Positions 9,101 through 17,397 of a DNA stretch of 64,000 nucleotides are shown one piece after another. Origin of the DNA: RUG12461 sp045661345. GTDB lineage: Bacteria > Bacillota > Clostridia > Lachnospirales > Lachnospiraceae. Location: NCBI GenBank assembly GCA_045661345.1, contig JAZRFM010000036.1, forward strand, positions 62,001-126,000, given 5' to 3'. A program made the position numbers and the translations under genes. The notes beneath the pieces were generated by a model, which did no database searches, had not been told where the DNA came from, and saw only the letters and a program-made list of their open reading frames with translations. Numbering within the stretch: the stretch's first letter is position 1; every line of letters begins with the position of its first letter.

Positions 9101-9961
9101 TTACGATGCGATCTCCTGCTGCACCTCAGCCGTCTCAGGGGCTTTCGTCTCCGCTGCCTGGGAAGTCTCAGCCTCCTGCCCGTTTTCCTCGGCCTTGTCG
9201 GGTCTCGCGAATTTGCTCAGAATCTTGTTGTTCACAAATGCGAACAGCCGCTTCTTGAATATGAGAAACAGGATAAAGCAGCCTGCGCCGATCAGGCACA
9301 TCGCAATCACGACCCCGATATGGCCGTCCAGAATCATGGATCCGAACCAGATAAACAGCAGGATCCCCGGAAAGCAGCCGATGGCAACGGCCAGCAAAAA
9401 GCCTTTGAAGGTGATCTCGGTCTTGGCGGCGATATAAGGAACCAGACCATTGGGAATGACGGGAATCACGCAAAGAGCGGCTGTGATATAGCCGGGATAT
9501 TTGGTCCGCTGCAAAAGAGACGTCGCCACCTCTTCGCTGTCCTTCTTCTTTTTCCTCCCGGAAATAATTTTTTCCGACACAGCCCCCATTTTGCGGGCAA
9601 ACTGAAAGACCGCGCAATTACAGATCACATATGTCAGGTAGCAGATCACCATGCCCCAGAACTTGCCGTAGACAATCCCCGCTGCCACATAGATCGGAAT
9701 CCCGGGAAAAACAATGGTGATCGTCTGCAGCACCTGCAGGGCCACGAGGATCACAACCCCGATCTGTCCCTGGCTGCGCAGATAAGCGCCGATCTGATCC
9801 GGTTCTCCGTCCTTCAGCAGCTGGATCATACCCGGTATGAAGTTTCGGATCAAGTAGACCGCCGTGAAAAAAAGAACGGCAAAGAACACAACCAGTACGA
9901 TATTCCTGATCATCCGTACAGTGCGGTCGTTTTCGGTCAACTCCCTGATTTTCTCCGCCAT
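9101..9961 (-). CDS. VTT-domain (TVP38/TMEM64, DedA-like) membrane protein
   Basis: A 286-aa polytopic membrane protein of the SNARE-associated/VTT group, possibly a lipid carrier. The first transmembrane segment is near residues 18-40 (RNIVLVVFFAVLFFTAVYLI). The core FPGIPIYVAAGIVYGKFWGM and the re-entrant VIPVIPNGLVPYIAAKT are family hallmarks. The C-terminus is a cytosolic Glu/Ala-rich tail. The ATG at 9961 follows GGGTGG. The gene has a consensus promoter far upstream (10147-10175), leaving a structured leader of about 180 bases that holds copy 1 of the dispersed element. Confidence 0.87.
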   Translation of the reverse strand: MAEKIRELTENDRTVRMIRNIVLVVFFAVLFFTAVYLIRNFIPGMIQLLKDGEPDQIGAYLRSQGQIGVVILVALQVLQTITIVFPGIPIYVAAGIVYGKFWGMVICYLTYVICNCAVFQFARKMGAVSEKIISGRKKKKDSEEVATSLLQRTKYPGYITAALCVIPVIPNGLVPYIAAKTEITFKGFLLAVAIGCFPGILLFIWFGSMILDGHIGVVIAMCLIGAGCFILFLIFKKRLFAFVNNKILSKFARPDKAEENGQEAETSQAAETKAPETAEVQQEIAS

Positions 9962-10056
9962 AGAATCCACCCGGGTCACGCTAATGGCGCAACGGAGCCT
10001 CCGCTCCCCATGCCATCGTGTGCACCAATTGGTTATCGGAAACGCATTGATTTCAT

Positions 10057-10108
10057 GATGGTAAGGTCAAAAGTCACATAACGCTTGCGGCATTGTGTCC
10101 CTGGCATC
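10057..10108 (-). repeat. Leader element, copy 1 (reduced form)
   Basis: On the minus strand a left arm GATGCCAGGGACACA pairs imperfectly with GTGACTTTTGACCTTACCATC, enclosing one hairpin, ATGCCGCAAGCGTTAT. The right arm is identical over about 20 bases to the right arm of copy 2 at 38.0 kb, and has the same orientation relative to the downstream gene. The two other internal hairpins of the full form are missing. It lies in the VTT gene leader. Confidence 0.75.
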
Positions 10109-10146
10109 ACTTCATGCGTCTTCGATAAGTACGCAGTTTCCATGAA

Positions 10147-10175
10147 AGTATACGGTGGAAATGCGTAATTGTCAA
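10147..10175 (-). promoter_or_regulatory. Promoter of the VTT gene
   Basis: Minus strand TTGACA, 17-base spacer, TATACT. It lies just after the GH3 stop (10177), so the VTT gene is transcribed separately with a long leader. A small hairpin TGCGT/ACGCA lies between the likely start site and the dispersed element. Confidence 0.8.
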
Positions 10176-10176
10176 C

Positions 10177-12642
10177 CTATCGATTCCTTTCCCGCACCAA
10201 ACGCCATGCTGTATCCAGTATGCGCGCCGCACTCTTTTCCGCTTCCCCACGGTTCAGAACGCATCTCGGGTTCTTCCCCCGCAGTGCCATGACAATCCCG
10301 CGGTAATCCGCGGCGCTTCCCGGCATGAAGAGGTCGTTTCCGGCCTGTACGGAAAGGGCTGCATTGGCTACCTTATAATGCGCAGTCCTGTCTGCCATGT
10401 AGCGGATCACCCAGTCCGACATCACCAGACCCCCGTAGCCCCATTCCTTCCGGAGAACCGTCTTTAGCAGATCCTCCCGCTCCGAGGTATGTACCCCGTT
10501 CAAAAGGTTGTACGACGTCATCAGCGCCACGGGATCGGCTTCTCTGATGGCGATCTCAAATCCCCGCAGATACAGCTCTCTGAGCGCACGTTCGCTCACG
10601 GCGGAACTGTTCTGGAAGCGGTTGGTTTCCTGATTGTTGCAGCAATAATGCTTGATGGTGGCGCCGCACCCCGGATGGCTCTGCACACCCTTTGTGACGG
10701 CCGCCGCCGTCAGTCCCGTCAAAACAGGATCCTCGGAATAGTATTCAAAAATCCGTCCGCACAGCGGGTGCCTTTGGATATTCATACCGGGGGCAAGCCA
10801 CAGATGAATCCCAAAGCGTTCCATTTCATCTCCCACGATATCCCCGCACTTTTCGGCTGCAGCCGGCGAAAAGCTCTGAGCCAGGGCCGTACCGATGGGG
10901 ATCGCCGTACAATACTGATGCAGAATCTCCTGATCCTCCAGCTCCTTTTTCTTTTTGAGGCGGGTGCCCTTCACAACAGCCCCCGAAACCGGTCCCAGCA
11001 GCTCTTCCATGCCCGCGGGCAGGTCGTCTCCCACCGCACGCGCTCCCTTCTCATCTCTGACATAATCCCTGGCAAGCCGGAGTCCCGCAGGGCCGTCAGC
11101 CATCACAAGCGCCGGCACCCCTTCGATCTCGTCCGTGGTCTGTCCCGCAGCACCTGCCACGAGGTTTGCTGCCTCGCCCACAACGCTTGCGTATCCGTGA
11201 TCCTGGGAATAATGCCCCACCAGGATTCTGGCAAGATCCTCGTCCGACAGATCCTTCACAAATTCTGCCGCCTCCTCGGAAACCCTCGGCGGTTCCACGG
11301 CTTCCTCTTCTTTTTCCGGATTCAGGGTGAGGCTTTCCGGTTTCCTCTTCTGCTCCTCCTCTTTGGGAGCGGCAACCGGCTCCGGCTTCCAGTCATGAAG
11401 CTCCACTTCCCCTGCGATATGGGAAACGGTCTTCACCACCAGCTCTTTTTTCAGGGTGATCTCGGCACAGACCTCGGTTTCCCGGCTGGAAGTGCCGATG
11501 CGAAGGAGGTATTTTCCTTTTTCCAAAACGTATGCACAGGCGTCCGTATCAAAGCCGGCCTGATCTCTCAGGTCGAAGCAGAGCATGACCTCTTCGGATG
11601 CCTGGGGCTCCAGCTCCCCTGTCTTTGCGTAAGCTGCAAGGGATTGATAGGGCTGATCCAACCGGCCGGAGGGCACGGATACGTAAAGCTGTACCACCTC
11701 TTTTCCCTTCCGTTCTCCGGTGTTTTTCACCTTCACTTTCACGCGGATCACGGTATCCTCCGCTTCCACGGAAGTCTTTCCGATCTTGAAGGTCGTATAG
11801 GACTTACCGAAGCCAAAGGGAAAGAGCGGTTCCTTTTGCACACTGTCAAAATAGCGGTATCCCACATAAATGCCCTCGTGATAGAAGGTATCGTCTTTTT
11901 CCCCGAAGGTTCCCACGGAGGGGTAGTCCGAAATCGGTGCCCAGGTTGCGGAAAGCTTTCCCGAAGGATAACTCTTTCCCAGCAGAACATCGGTAAATGC
12001 GAGACCCGTAATGGCTCCCAGCTGTCCCAGGAGCAGGATATTCTCCACCTCCATCACGGGGGTGAGATCAACCGGGCCACCCACGTTCAGCACCAGGAGG
12101 AAACGCTTGTAGGTTTTCTGCAGGGCAAGGATGTCCCGGCGCTCCGTGACGCTCAATGCAAAATCCCCGGTTCCCGCATTCCGGTCGTTCCCCTCACCGC
12201 AGATACGTGACAGCACGTAGATCGCAGTATCCCCGCCGCCGTCCAGCGGGATCTCATATTCCGGCTCGGGCATCACGGCTCCCATGCCGACCATCACCGG
12301 CAGCCTGTGCTGCGCATAAGCCTTTTTCTTGATATCCGCGATAAACTCTCTCCGCGCTTCCGCAAGAACAGCGTCATAGGTATCCAGCCAGGTCTCGGTC
12401 GTGATCGTAAAGCCCGCACGCCGTAATCCCCTTTCCACGGAGATCACATAGCGGGAGTTAACATCACCGGAGCCCGTCCCGCCCTTCAGCGTCTTGCGCG
12501 CGCCGCTGCCGTACAATGCGATTTTTCCCGGCCCTTCCAGCGGAAAATCTCCGTTGCTTTTCAAAAGAACCATGCATTCCGGCGCGATCTTACGAAGCTG
12601 TTTCAGATGCGTCTTTTCGTACTCAAATAATGTTTTCTTCAT
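10177..12642 (-). CDS. GH3 beta-glucosidase-type hydrolase with swapped domain order
   Basis: An 821-aa intracellular glycoside hydrolase family 3 protein without signal peptide. The domain order is reversed: the alpha/beta sandwich comes first (about 20-270), then a fibronectin-III-like domain (about 290-410), a charged Glu/Pro linker (about 415-450), and finally the TIM barrel. The barrel carries VMADGPAGLRL, LAPGMNIQRHPLCGRIFEYYSEDP, the TIKHYCCNN segment and the nucleophile aspartate in VMSDW. This order is known from some rumen and gut Clostridia enzymes. The start has AGGAGGGAAC upstream. The substrate is probably an imported beta-glucoside or related oligosaccharide, but is not determined by the sequence. 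Confidence 0.9.
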   Translation of the reverse strand: MKKTLFEYEKTHLKQLRKIAPECMVLLKSNGDFPLEGPGKIALYGSGARKTLKGGTGSGDVNSRYVISVERGLRRAGFTITTETWLDTYDAVLAEARREFIADIKKKAYAQHRLPVMVGMGAVMPEPEYEIPLDGGGDTAIYVLSRICGEGNDRNAGTGDFALSVTERRDILALQKTYKRFLLVLNVGGPVDLTPVMEVENILLLGQLGAITGLAFTDVLLGKSYPSGKLSATWAPISDYPSVGTFGEKDDTFYHEGIYVGYRYFDSVQKEPLFPFGFGKSYTTFKIGKTSVEAEDTVIRVKVKVKNTGERKGKEVVQLYVSVPSGRLDQPYQSLAAYAKTGELEPQASEEVMLCFDLRDQAGFDTDACAYVLEKGKYLLRIGTSSRETEVCAEITLKKELVVKTVSHIAGEVELHDWKPEPVAAPKEEEQKRKPESLTLNPEKEEEAVEPPRVSEEAAEFVKDLSDEDLARILVGHYSQDHGYASVVGEAANLVAGAAGQTTDEIEGVPALVMADGPAGLRLARDYVRDEKGARAVGDDLPAGMEELLGPVSGAVVKGTRLKKKKELEDQEILHQYCTAIPIGTALAQSFSPAAAEKCGDIVGDEMERFGIHLWLAPGMNIQRHPLCGRIFEYYSEDPVLTGLTAAAVTKGVQSHPGCGATIKHYCCNNQETNRFQNSSAVSERALRELYLRGFEIAIREADPVALMTSYNLLNGVHTSEREDLLKTVLRKEWGYGGLVMSDWVIRYMADRTAHYKVANAALSVQAGNDLFMPGSAADYRGIVMALRGKNPRCVLNRGEAEKSAARILDTAWRLVRERNR

Positions 12643-12662
12643 TTGTTCCCTCCTGAATCAAT

Positions 12663-12697
12663 GGGATAAAAAAGGGGATCACCCTGGGTGACCCCCC
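12663..12697 (-). terminator. Intrinsic terminator of the chemoreceptor gene
   Basis: Minus strand stem GGGGTCACCC / GGGTGATCCCC followed by TTTTTTATCCC, about 20 bases after the chemoreceptor stop at 12715. Confidence 0.85.
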
Positions 12698-12714
12698 ATT
12701 CGTTCGTTTCTGTT

Positions 12715-14481
12715 TTATTGTACGTGGAAGAACCGGACGTTTTCTTCGAGCTCCTCCGCAATCCGCTGCAGGTTTTCTGCCTGTTCGACAACATCCACAA
12801 GGCTTGCATTGAGCTGCTCCAAGGATGCGCTGGTCTCTTCCGTGGAGGCCGCGCTTTGCTCGGACACACTGGAAAGTGCTTCCACGGATCCCATGATCGC
12901 GTTCTTGTCACTGGTCATGGTCTCTACGAGAGAGACGATCTTCTGGTTGCCCTCTTCCGTCTCAAGCACCAGAGACAGCATCTCGTCGAAGGAGGCGCTC
13001 ATCTCCTGAAGCGAAGCCGACTCGCTCGTCGTCGCCTCTTTGATCCGCCCTGTCAGCTCCTTATTGCGCTCCGAAAGCTCCGTGATCCGCGCCAGAATCT
13101 CCGTGATCTGTCCGGCGGACTGATTGGACTGCTCTGCCAGATCCTTAATATTGTCTGCGACAACCGCGAAGCCCTTTCCTGCTTCACCGGCTCTCGCCGC
13201 TTCGATGGAGGCATTCAAGGCAAGGAGGTTGGTCTGGCTGGCAATGCTCATGATTGCTTCTGCCGCATTGCTGATCTCATCCACCGCAGCTGCGGTCTCG
13301 CTGACGGATTCCGCCACCTCGCCTGCCATCTCATCGGTCTTCTGATCTGCGATCTTGAGATCCTCGATCTGCTGCTGTACTCTCGTGGAGCCGTTATAAA
13401 CCGAACGTCCTTTTTCCAGGTTACCGTTGGCCGCTTCCAGAACCAGATCCACGGAATTGCCGATATTCTGTGTAAGATCCGAGGTGCTCTGTACATCCTG
13501 TGCAAGGCTTGTCGCACCCTGTGCCAGATCCTCCACCGCAGAGCTGATATCGGAGCTCATCTTCTGACCGTTCGAGATCTTGGACTTGCTGGAGCTTGCC
13601 GCATCATCCACATCCCCTGCATGACCGATCACCTGAAGCAGAGCGCTTTGCAGACGTCTGCGCATCTCCTCCGAGTTGGAGGCAATGGCCTTAAACTCCG
13701 TAACGATGGAGTTGGACGGGATCTCCTTCACGAAGTCACCCTCTGCCATATTCCTGACACCCTCTGTGATCTCCTGTGCGTTTTTGGACATCCGCCGTGC
13801 GATGAGCAGCGCGATCACCACCAGCACACCGGCAATCACGATAAAGACAATGGCAGACATAAGAATCATGCGCTGGGTTGCGGCCTCCTGAAGCTCAACC
13901 TCTTTCTCTGCCCATTGCTCCACCACATCTGTCATATCGGAAAGATATCCTCTGGCAATTTCAAAATTTCCCAGGAAGGTCCTCCAGTCCCCGATGTTGT
14001 TCTTGGGATCGTAGGAGGACTCCCATGTACGGAATGCTTCCTCATACTCGGCAGACAGGGTCTCAAACGTAACCCCGCCGTCCAGAACCGTCCCCGTCCA
14101 AAGGATCGGATCCGTCTGGGCACCCGCCACCGCATCCGTTACGCGGTCAATCACCTGCTGGCGGTTCTCCTCGTAATCCGCAAGGTATGTCGAGATGTCA
14201 TCCGGTGAAGCGGAATCAGCATAATCATGCCGTTCCATGGCTGCCACCATGGCCTGATAGAAGTCACGATCCGCGTTGATCAGCTCTGTGCTGATAGTGT
14301 AAAGCTTCTCCATGTAAATCGTCTCATCGTCCTCAGAAGTAGCAGTGATCCTGCTGCTGAAAAATACGATGGACACAATCAGCGCCGCTGCGAACGGAAC
14401 CGTCAGCACCAGCAGCAACGCCATCAAGGAAATGCCGCCGGATGTTTTCCCGGTGCTCTTTTTTGCCTCGTCTTTTGCCAT
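12715..14481 (-). CDS. Methyl-accepting chemotaxis protein
   Basis: A 588-aa transmembrane chemoreceptor. TM1 spans about 17-41, followed by a four-helix-type extracellular sensor of about 170 residues, TM2 near 208-235 (a long Ile/Val/Leu run), then HAMP and the coiled-coil signalling domain. The conserved hairpin tip reads SIASQTNLLALNASIEAARA, with GKGFAVVADNIKDLAEQS after it. The ligand is unknown. The ribosome site GGGAGG precedes the ATG; a TACAAT -10-like box lies upstream. It is monocistronic, with a clear terminator behind it. No other chemotaxis genes lie nearby. Confidence 0.94.
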   Translation of the reverse strand: MAKDEAKKSTGKTSGGISLMALLLVLTVPFAAALIVSIVFFSSRITATSEDDETIYMEKLYTISTELINADRDFYQAMVAAMERHDYADSASPDDISTYLADYEENRQQVIDRVTDAVAGAQTDPILWTGTVLDGGVTFETLSAEYEEAFRTWESSYDPKNNIGDWRTFLGNFEIARGYLSDMTDVVEQWAEKEVELQEAATQRMILMSAIVFIVIAGVLVVIALLIARRMSKNAQEITEGVRNMAEGDFVKEIPSNSIVTEFKAIASNSEEMRRRLQSALLQVIGHAGDVDDAASSSKSKISNGQKMSSDISSAVEDLAQGATSLAQDVQSTSDLTQNIGNSVDLVLEAANGNLEKGRSVYNGSTRVQQQIEDLKIADQKTDEMAGEVAESVSETAAAVDEISNAAEAIMSIASQTNLLALNASIEAARAGEAGKGFAVVADNIKDLAEQSNQSAGQITEILARITELSERNKELTGRIKEATTSESASLQEMSASFDEMLSLVLETEEGNQKIVSLVETMTSDKNAIMGSVEALSSVSEQSAASTEETSASLEQLNASLVDVVEQAENLQRIAEELEENVRFFHVQ

Positions 14482-14580
14482 TTTCCTTTTTCCTCCCTGT
14501 GCATTATTTGATCAGATGAATAACAACCCGAAAAAGTCCTGTTTATTGTAACACAATCAGCCAAAAAAAAACAGATTCTC

Positions 14581-15405
14581 TCAAAAAATCACAACAATAT
14601 TTTGATCCGGCAAAGCACCCTGTTCCTCCTGCAAAAACAGCCGGCATTCCACCTCAAACTTTTTCCGGATGCTCCTGTCCGCCGTAATCACGATGCCGCA
14701 TTCCGGGTGCATGGCATATGCCTTTTTCCGCTGTCCCTTTTTTCCAATTAAAAAGAACCCTTTCGGCAGGCGTCCGCGGATTTCAAAATCCGAGTACACG
14801 CCGATGGGCTGGGAACTGAGCACACGCTTGCTCACTTCCTTCAGCATCTCCGGGTTCTCAATCTCCAGATGATTATTCTGTGCAAACTGCTCCGCCTGAA
14901 AGCGGCCGTGCAGGTCCGTTGCGGTGGTAATGACAGCCTCCGCCCCTGTCATGGCGGCCACCTCTCTGCACCACTCATTGGCACCCCCGACATATCCGGG
15001 GAGAAGCGAGATCACATGCATCCCCATGTCATCCATCACCAGCACCGCCGGCGATTTCCCCTCTTTTTGCAAAAAAGGGGCAAGCTCGCGGACGGCAACA
15101 CCCGCAGAGCTGATAAACAACAGCAACACGGCCTTTTCGTACTCTTCCCGCAGAATCTCCTCCGTGTGCACAAATTTCCGGATGTTTTTTTGTCCCACGC
15201 TCTCATAGAGGGTGCTGCGTCTTCCCGGCGCAGCCGCGCCGTCTCCATGGATCGCACAGATCAGGTCATATTCCTCCGAAAGCGCGCCGTACAGGCGTTC
15301 CGCCCACTCTTCACCGCTTCCCGTATAGGAAATGATGACGATGCGGTCCCTTTTTTCACGATCTTCACCGCTCTCATCGATCCAGCCTGATAAATGTCCG
15401 TCCAT
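14581..15405 (-). CDS. cbiG: CbiG-like cobalamin biosynthesis protein lacking the C-terminal domain
   Basis: Resembles cobalt-precorrin-5A hydrolase, which opens the lactone ring in anaerobic B12 synthesis. The N-terminal core carries LLFISSAGVAVRELAPFL and VMDDMGMHVISLLPGYVGGANEW, followed by ITTATDLHGRFQAEQFA. At 274 aa it is shorter than the usual 340-360, and the C-terminal domain with its glycine-cysteine motif is absent. GLPGY replaces the more usual SGH in the ISLL segment. No other cbi gene lies beside it; a cobO gene is 4.4 kb upstream. It could be a divergent orphan rather than a working pathway enzyme. Start supported by AAGGGG. Confidence 0.8.
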   Translation of the reverse strand: MDGHLSGWIDESGEDREKRDRIVIISYTGSGEEWAERLYGALSEEYDLICAIHGDGAAAPGRRSTLYESVGQKNIRKFVHTEEILREEYEKAVLLLFISSAGVAVRELAPFLQKEGKSPAVLVMDDMGMHVISLLPGYVGGANEWCREVAAMTGAEAVITTATDLHGRFQAEQFAQNNHLEIENPEMLKEVSKRVLSSQPIGVYSDFEIRGRLPKGFFLIGKKGQRKKAYAMHPECGIVITADRSIRKKFEVECRLFLQEEQGALPDQNIVVIF

Positions 15406-15440
15406 ACCTGTCCCCTTCCGTGCTTCTTCGCAATCGGTTC

Positions 15441-15474
15441 CGCAACAGTCCCCGGGCGCCCGGGAACTATTGCG
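15441..15474. repeat. GC-rich 34-base imperfect palindrome
   Basis: Centred on CCCGGGCGCCCGGG (15451-15464), with outer arms CGCAACAGT and ACTATTGCG; 15 of 17 positions pair. It lies between lysR and cbiG and has no T-run on either side, so it is not a standard terminator. It has the look of a REP-like intergenic palindrome. Confidence 0.7.
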
Positions 15475-15523
15475 CAGCGAATTTGACAGCAGTTCCCCAC
15501 CCGTTATGGATTATAGCACAGGT

Positions 15524-16399
15524 TCAGATATTTTTATAGAGTTTTACGATATGGCGGTAGAGTGTTCTTGCCGCCGGAGCCATAAACTCCGGGGAAAGGG
15601 CCGCCATACCGATCAGCCGGCTTGCATCCGGCTTCATCTGATAACGTTTTACCTCATAGGGAATGTCCTTCATGACCATCTCCGGCATGATACAAATCCC
15701 GAACCCGCTGGCGACCATGGCAATGGTGGAAAGGTCATCCACCACATGGTATCCGGTCTGCACCTCCAGATGATTCTGCCTCAGATAGTTTTGAATGTCC
15801 GCATCCGTGGACTCTCTCTGTACCACAAACTGAAGCCTGCTCATTTCTTCAATCGTCATATAATTTTTATCGTCAGCCTTTTGAAAATCGGCAGGAACGA
15901 TACACAGCAGCGGATCGCGATAGAATGGTTCTATGGGAATGTCACCGGCACTGGACACCGACAGAAAGCCAAAGTCCACGATGCCGTTTTTGATCCAGTA
16001 AGCCACATCATCATAGGTTCCCTGAAAAACCTCGATCCCGATCGCCGGGTATTGTTTCTGAAAAGACTGGATGATCTCCGGCACCCAGTTCGTGCAGACA
16101 CTGGAAAAACAGCCCAGCTTCACCTTTCCCTGCTTTAGCCCGTTAAACTCCGCAACCGCCTGTTTCAGGCTCTCATCCGCATTCAGCACGCCGTTCACGT
16201 AGGGCAGGATGTGCTCGCCGTAATTTGTCAGGGAAACGCCGCTTTTGCCCCGTGTCAGAATGGAAAATCCGAGCTCCGCCTCCATGGACGATATGGAATG
16301 ACTGATGGCCGATGGCGTCAGTCCCAGGATCTCTGCCGCCTTATGAAAGCTTCCGGCTTCCGCTACAGTCTTAAACACCTGATAGGTAAGTAGTGTCAT
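15524..16399 (-). CDS. LysR-family transcriptional regulator
   Basis: A 291-aa LysR protein. The winged helix-turn-helix occupies residues 1-60 (FHKAAEILGLTPSAISHSISSME), followed by the linker helix and a periplasmic-binding-like effector domain (VKLGCFSSVCTNWVPEII). It lies 39 bases after porB on the same strand with GGAG before the ATG, so it is probably the last gene of the por operon, whereas LysR regulators are more often divergent from their targets. It may feed back on por; the effector is unknown. Confidence 0.93.
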   Translation of the reverse strand: MTLLTYQVFKTVAEAGSFHKAAEILGLTPSAISHSISSMEAELGFSILTRGKSGVSLTNYGEHILPYVNGVLNADESLKQAVAEFNGLKQGKVKLGCFSSVCTNWVPEIIQSFQKQYPAIGIEVFQGTYDDVAYWIKNGIVDFGFLSVSSAGDIPIEPFYRDPLLCIVPADFQKADDKNYMTIEEMSRLQFVVQRESTDADIQNYLRQNHLEVQTGYHVVDDLSTIAMVASGFGICIMPEMVMKDIPYEVKRYQMKPDASRLIGMAALSPEFMAPAARTLYRHIVKLYKNI

Positions 16400-16438
16400 G
16401 GCCTCTTACTCCTTCACGCAGGACAAAAAGCCCTGCCC

Positions 16439-17383
16439 TCACGGTTTCGCACAAAGATACTGCAGATCTTCCCAGCGCCGGTCCACTTCCTGCTGGAATT
16501 GCACGAGCAGCTCCTCGTTTCCTTTCCTGAAAAGATGCTTAAACCGTCCCTGGGGCCGCAGGAAATCCTCAATCGGCAGCTTTTTCTTCGGTTCGTAGTT
16601 CAACGTCCACTTCCCTTCCGCGTATTCAAACAACGGCCAGTAGCATGTTTCCACTCCAAGTCTGCAGATTTCCATGATATCCGACATTTCATAGCGCCAT
16701 CCTCTCGGGCAGGGCGTCATAATGTTCAGGAAAGAGGCTCCCTTCGTATAGATCGCCCGCTCTGACTTTTGGTGGATGTCCCGGAAGTCTGCGGTAAAGG
16801 TGGTCTGCGCCACATACGGCACGTCGTGCGCCGCGATGATGGCCGCAAGATCCTTTCTGTTCTGCATTTTTCCGTTTGACCGGGATCCCACCGGCGTCGT
16901 GGTGGTATCCGCAAACATCGGTGTAGCGGAGGACCGCTGAATCCCTGTATTCATATAGGCGCCGTTGTCATAACAGACATAGACCAGATCGTGTCCCCGT
17001 TCCATGGCGCCGGAAAGGGATTGGAAGCCGATATCATAGGTTCCGCCGTCCCCGCCGAAGGTGATAAATTTGAAGGTCTCGTTTTCCGGTAATCTCCCCC
17101 GTTTTTTTAATGCCCGGTACGCTGTCTCCACGCCGGAAAGGGTTGCTCCCGCATTTTCAAAGGCATTGTGGATATAACTGTCCTCCCACGCCGTATAAGG
17201 GTACATAAAGGAGGAAACCTCCAGACACCCGGTGGCATTTCCGATCACGGCGTGATCTCCCTCATGAAGTCCCCGCAGTACGGCGCGCACCGCAATGGTG
17301 GCTCCGCATCCGGCACACATCCTGTGACCCGGAGATAAACGCTCCGGTTTTTGCAGTATTGTTTTCAAACGATAATCTTCCAC
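16439..17383 (-). CDS. porB: 2-oxoacid:ferredoxin oxidoreductase, beta subunit
   Basis: The TPP-binding beta subunit of an archaeal-type pyruvate (or related 2-oxoacid) ferredoxin oxidoreductase, forming acetyl-CoA, CO2 and reduced ferredoxin. It has 314 aa. CAGCG near residue 23 begins the [4Fe-4S] cysteine set, and GGDGGTYDIG with the downstream YDN forms the TPP/Mg site. The start is GTG with GGAG eight bases upstream. It is 14 bases after porA. Substrate preference (pyruvate versus branched 2-oxoacids) cannot be settled from sequence alone. Confidence 0.93.
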   Translation of the reverse strand: MEDYRLKTILQKPERLSPGHRMCAGCGATIAVRAVLRGLHEGDHAVIGNATGCLEVSSFMYPYTAWEDSYIHNAFENAGATLSGVETAYRALKKRGRLPENETFKFITFGGDGGTYDIGFQSLSGAMERGHDLVYVCYDNGAYMNTGIQRSSATPMFADTTTTPVGSRSNGKMQNRKDLAAIIAAHDVPYVAQTTFTADFRDIHQKSERAIYTKGASFLNIMTPCPRGWRYEMSDIMEICRLGVETCYWPLFEYAEGKWTLNYEPKKKLPIEDFLRPQGRFKHLFRKGNEELLVQFQQEVDRRWEDLQYLCAKP

Positions 17384-17397
17384 TGTTAATTCTCCAT

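Noticed and set aside
10489..12210. 573-codon plus-strand frame opposite the GH3 gene
   Set aside because: Shadow of the GH3 coding sequence; the product is rich in Arg, His and Leu, without domains.
12688..14208. 506-codon plus-strand frame opposite the chemoreceptor gene
   Set aside because: Shadow frame; the chemoreceptor on the minus strand is unambiguous.
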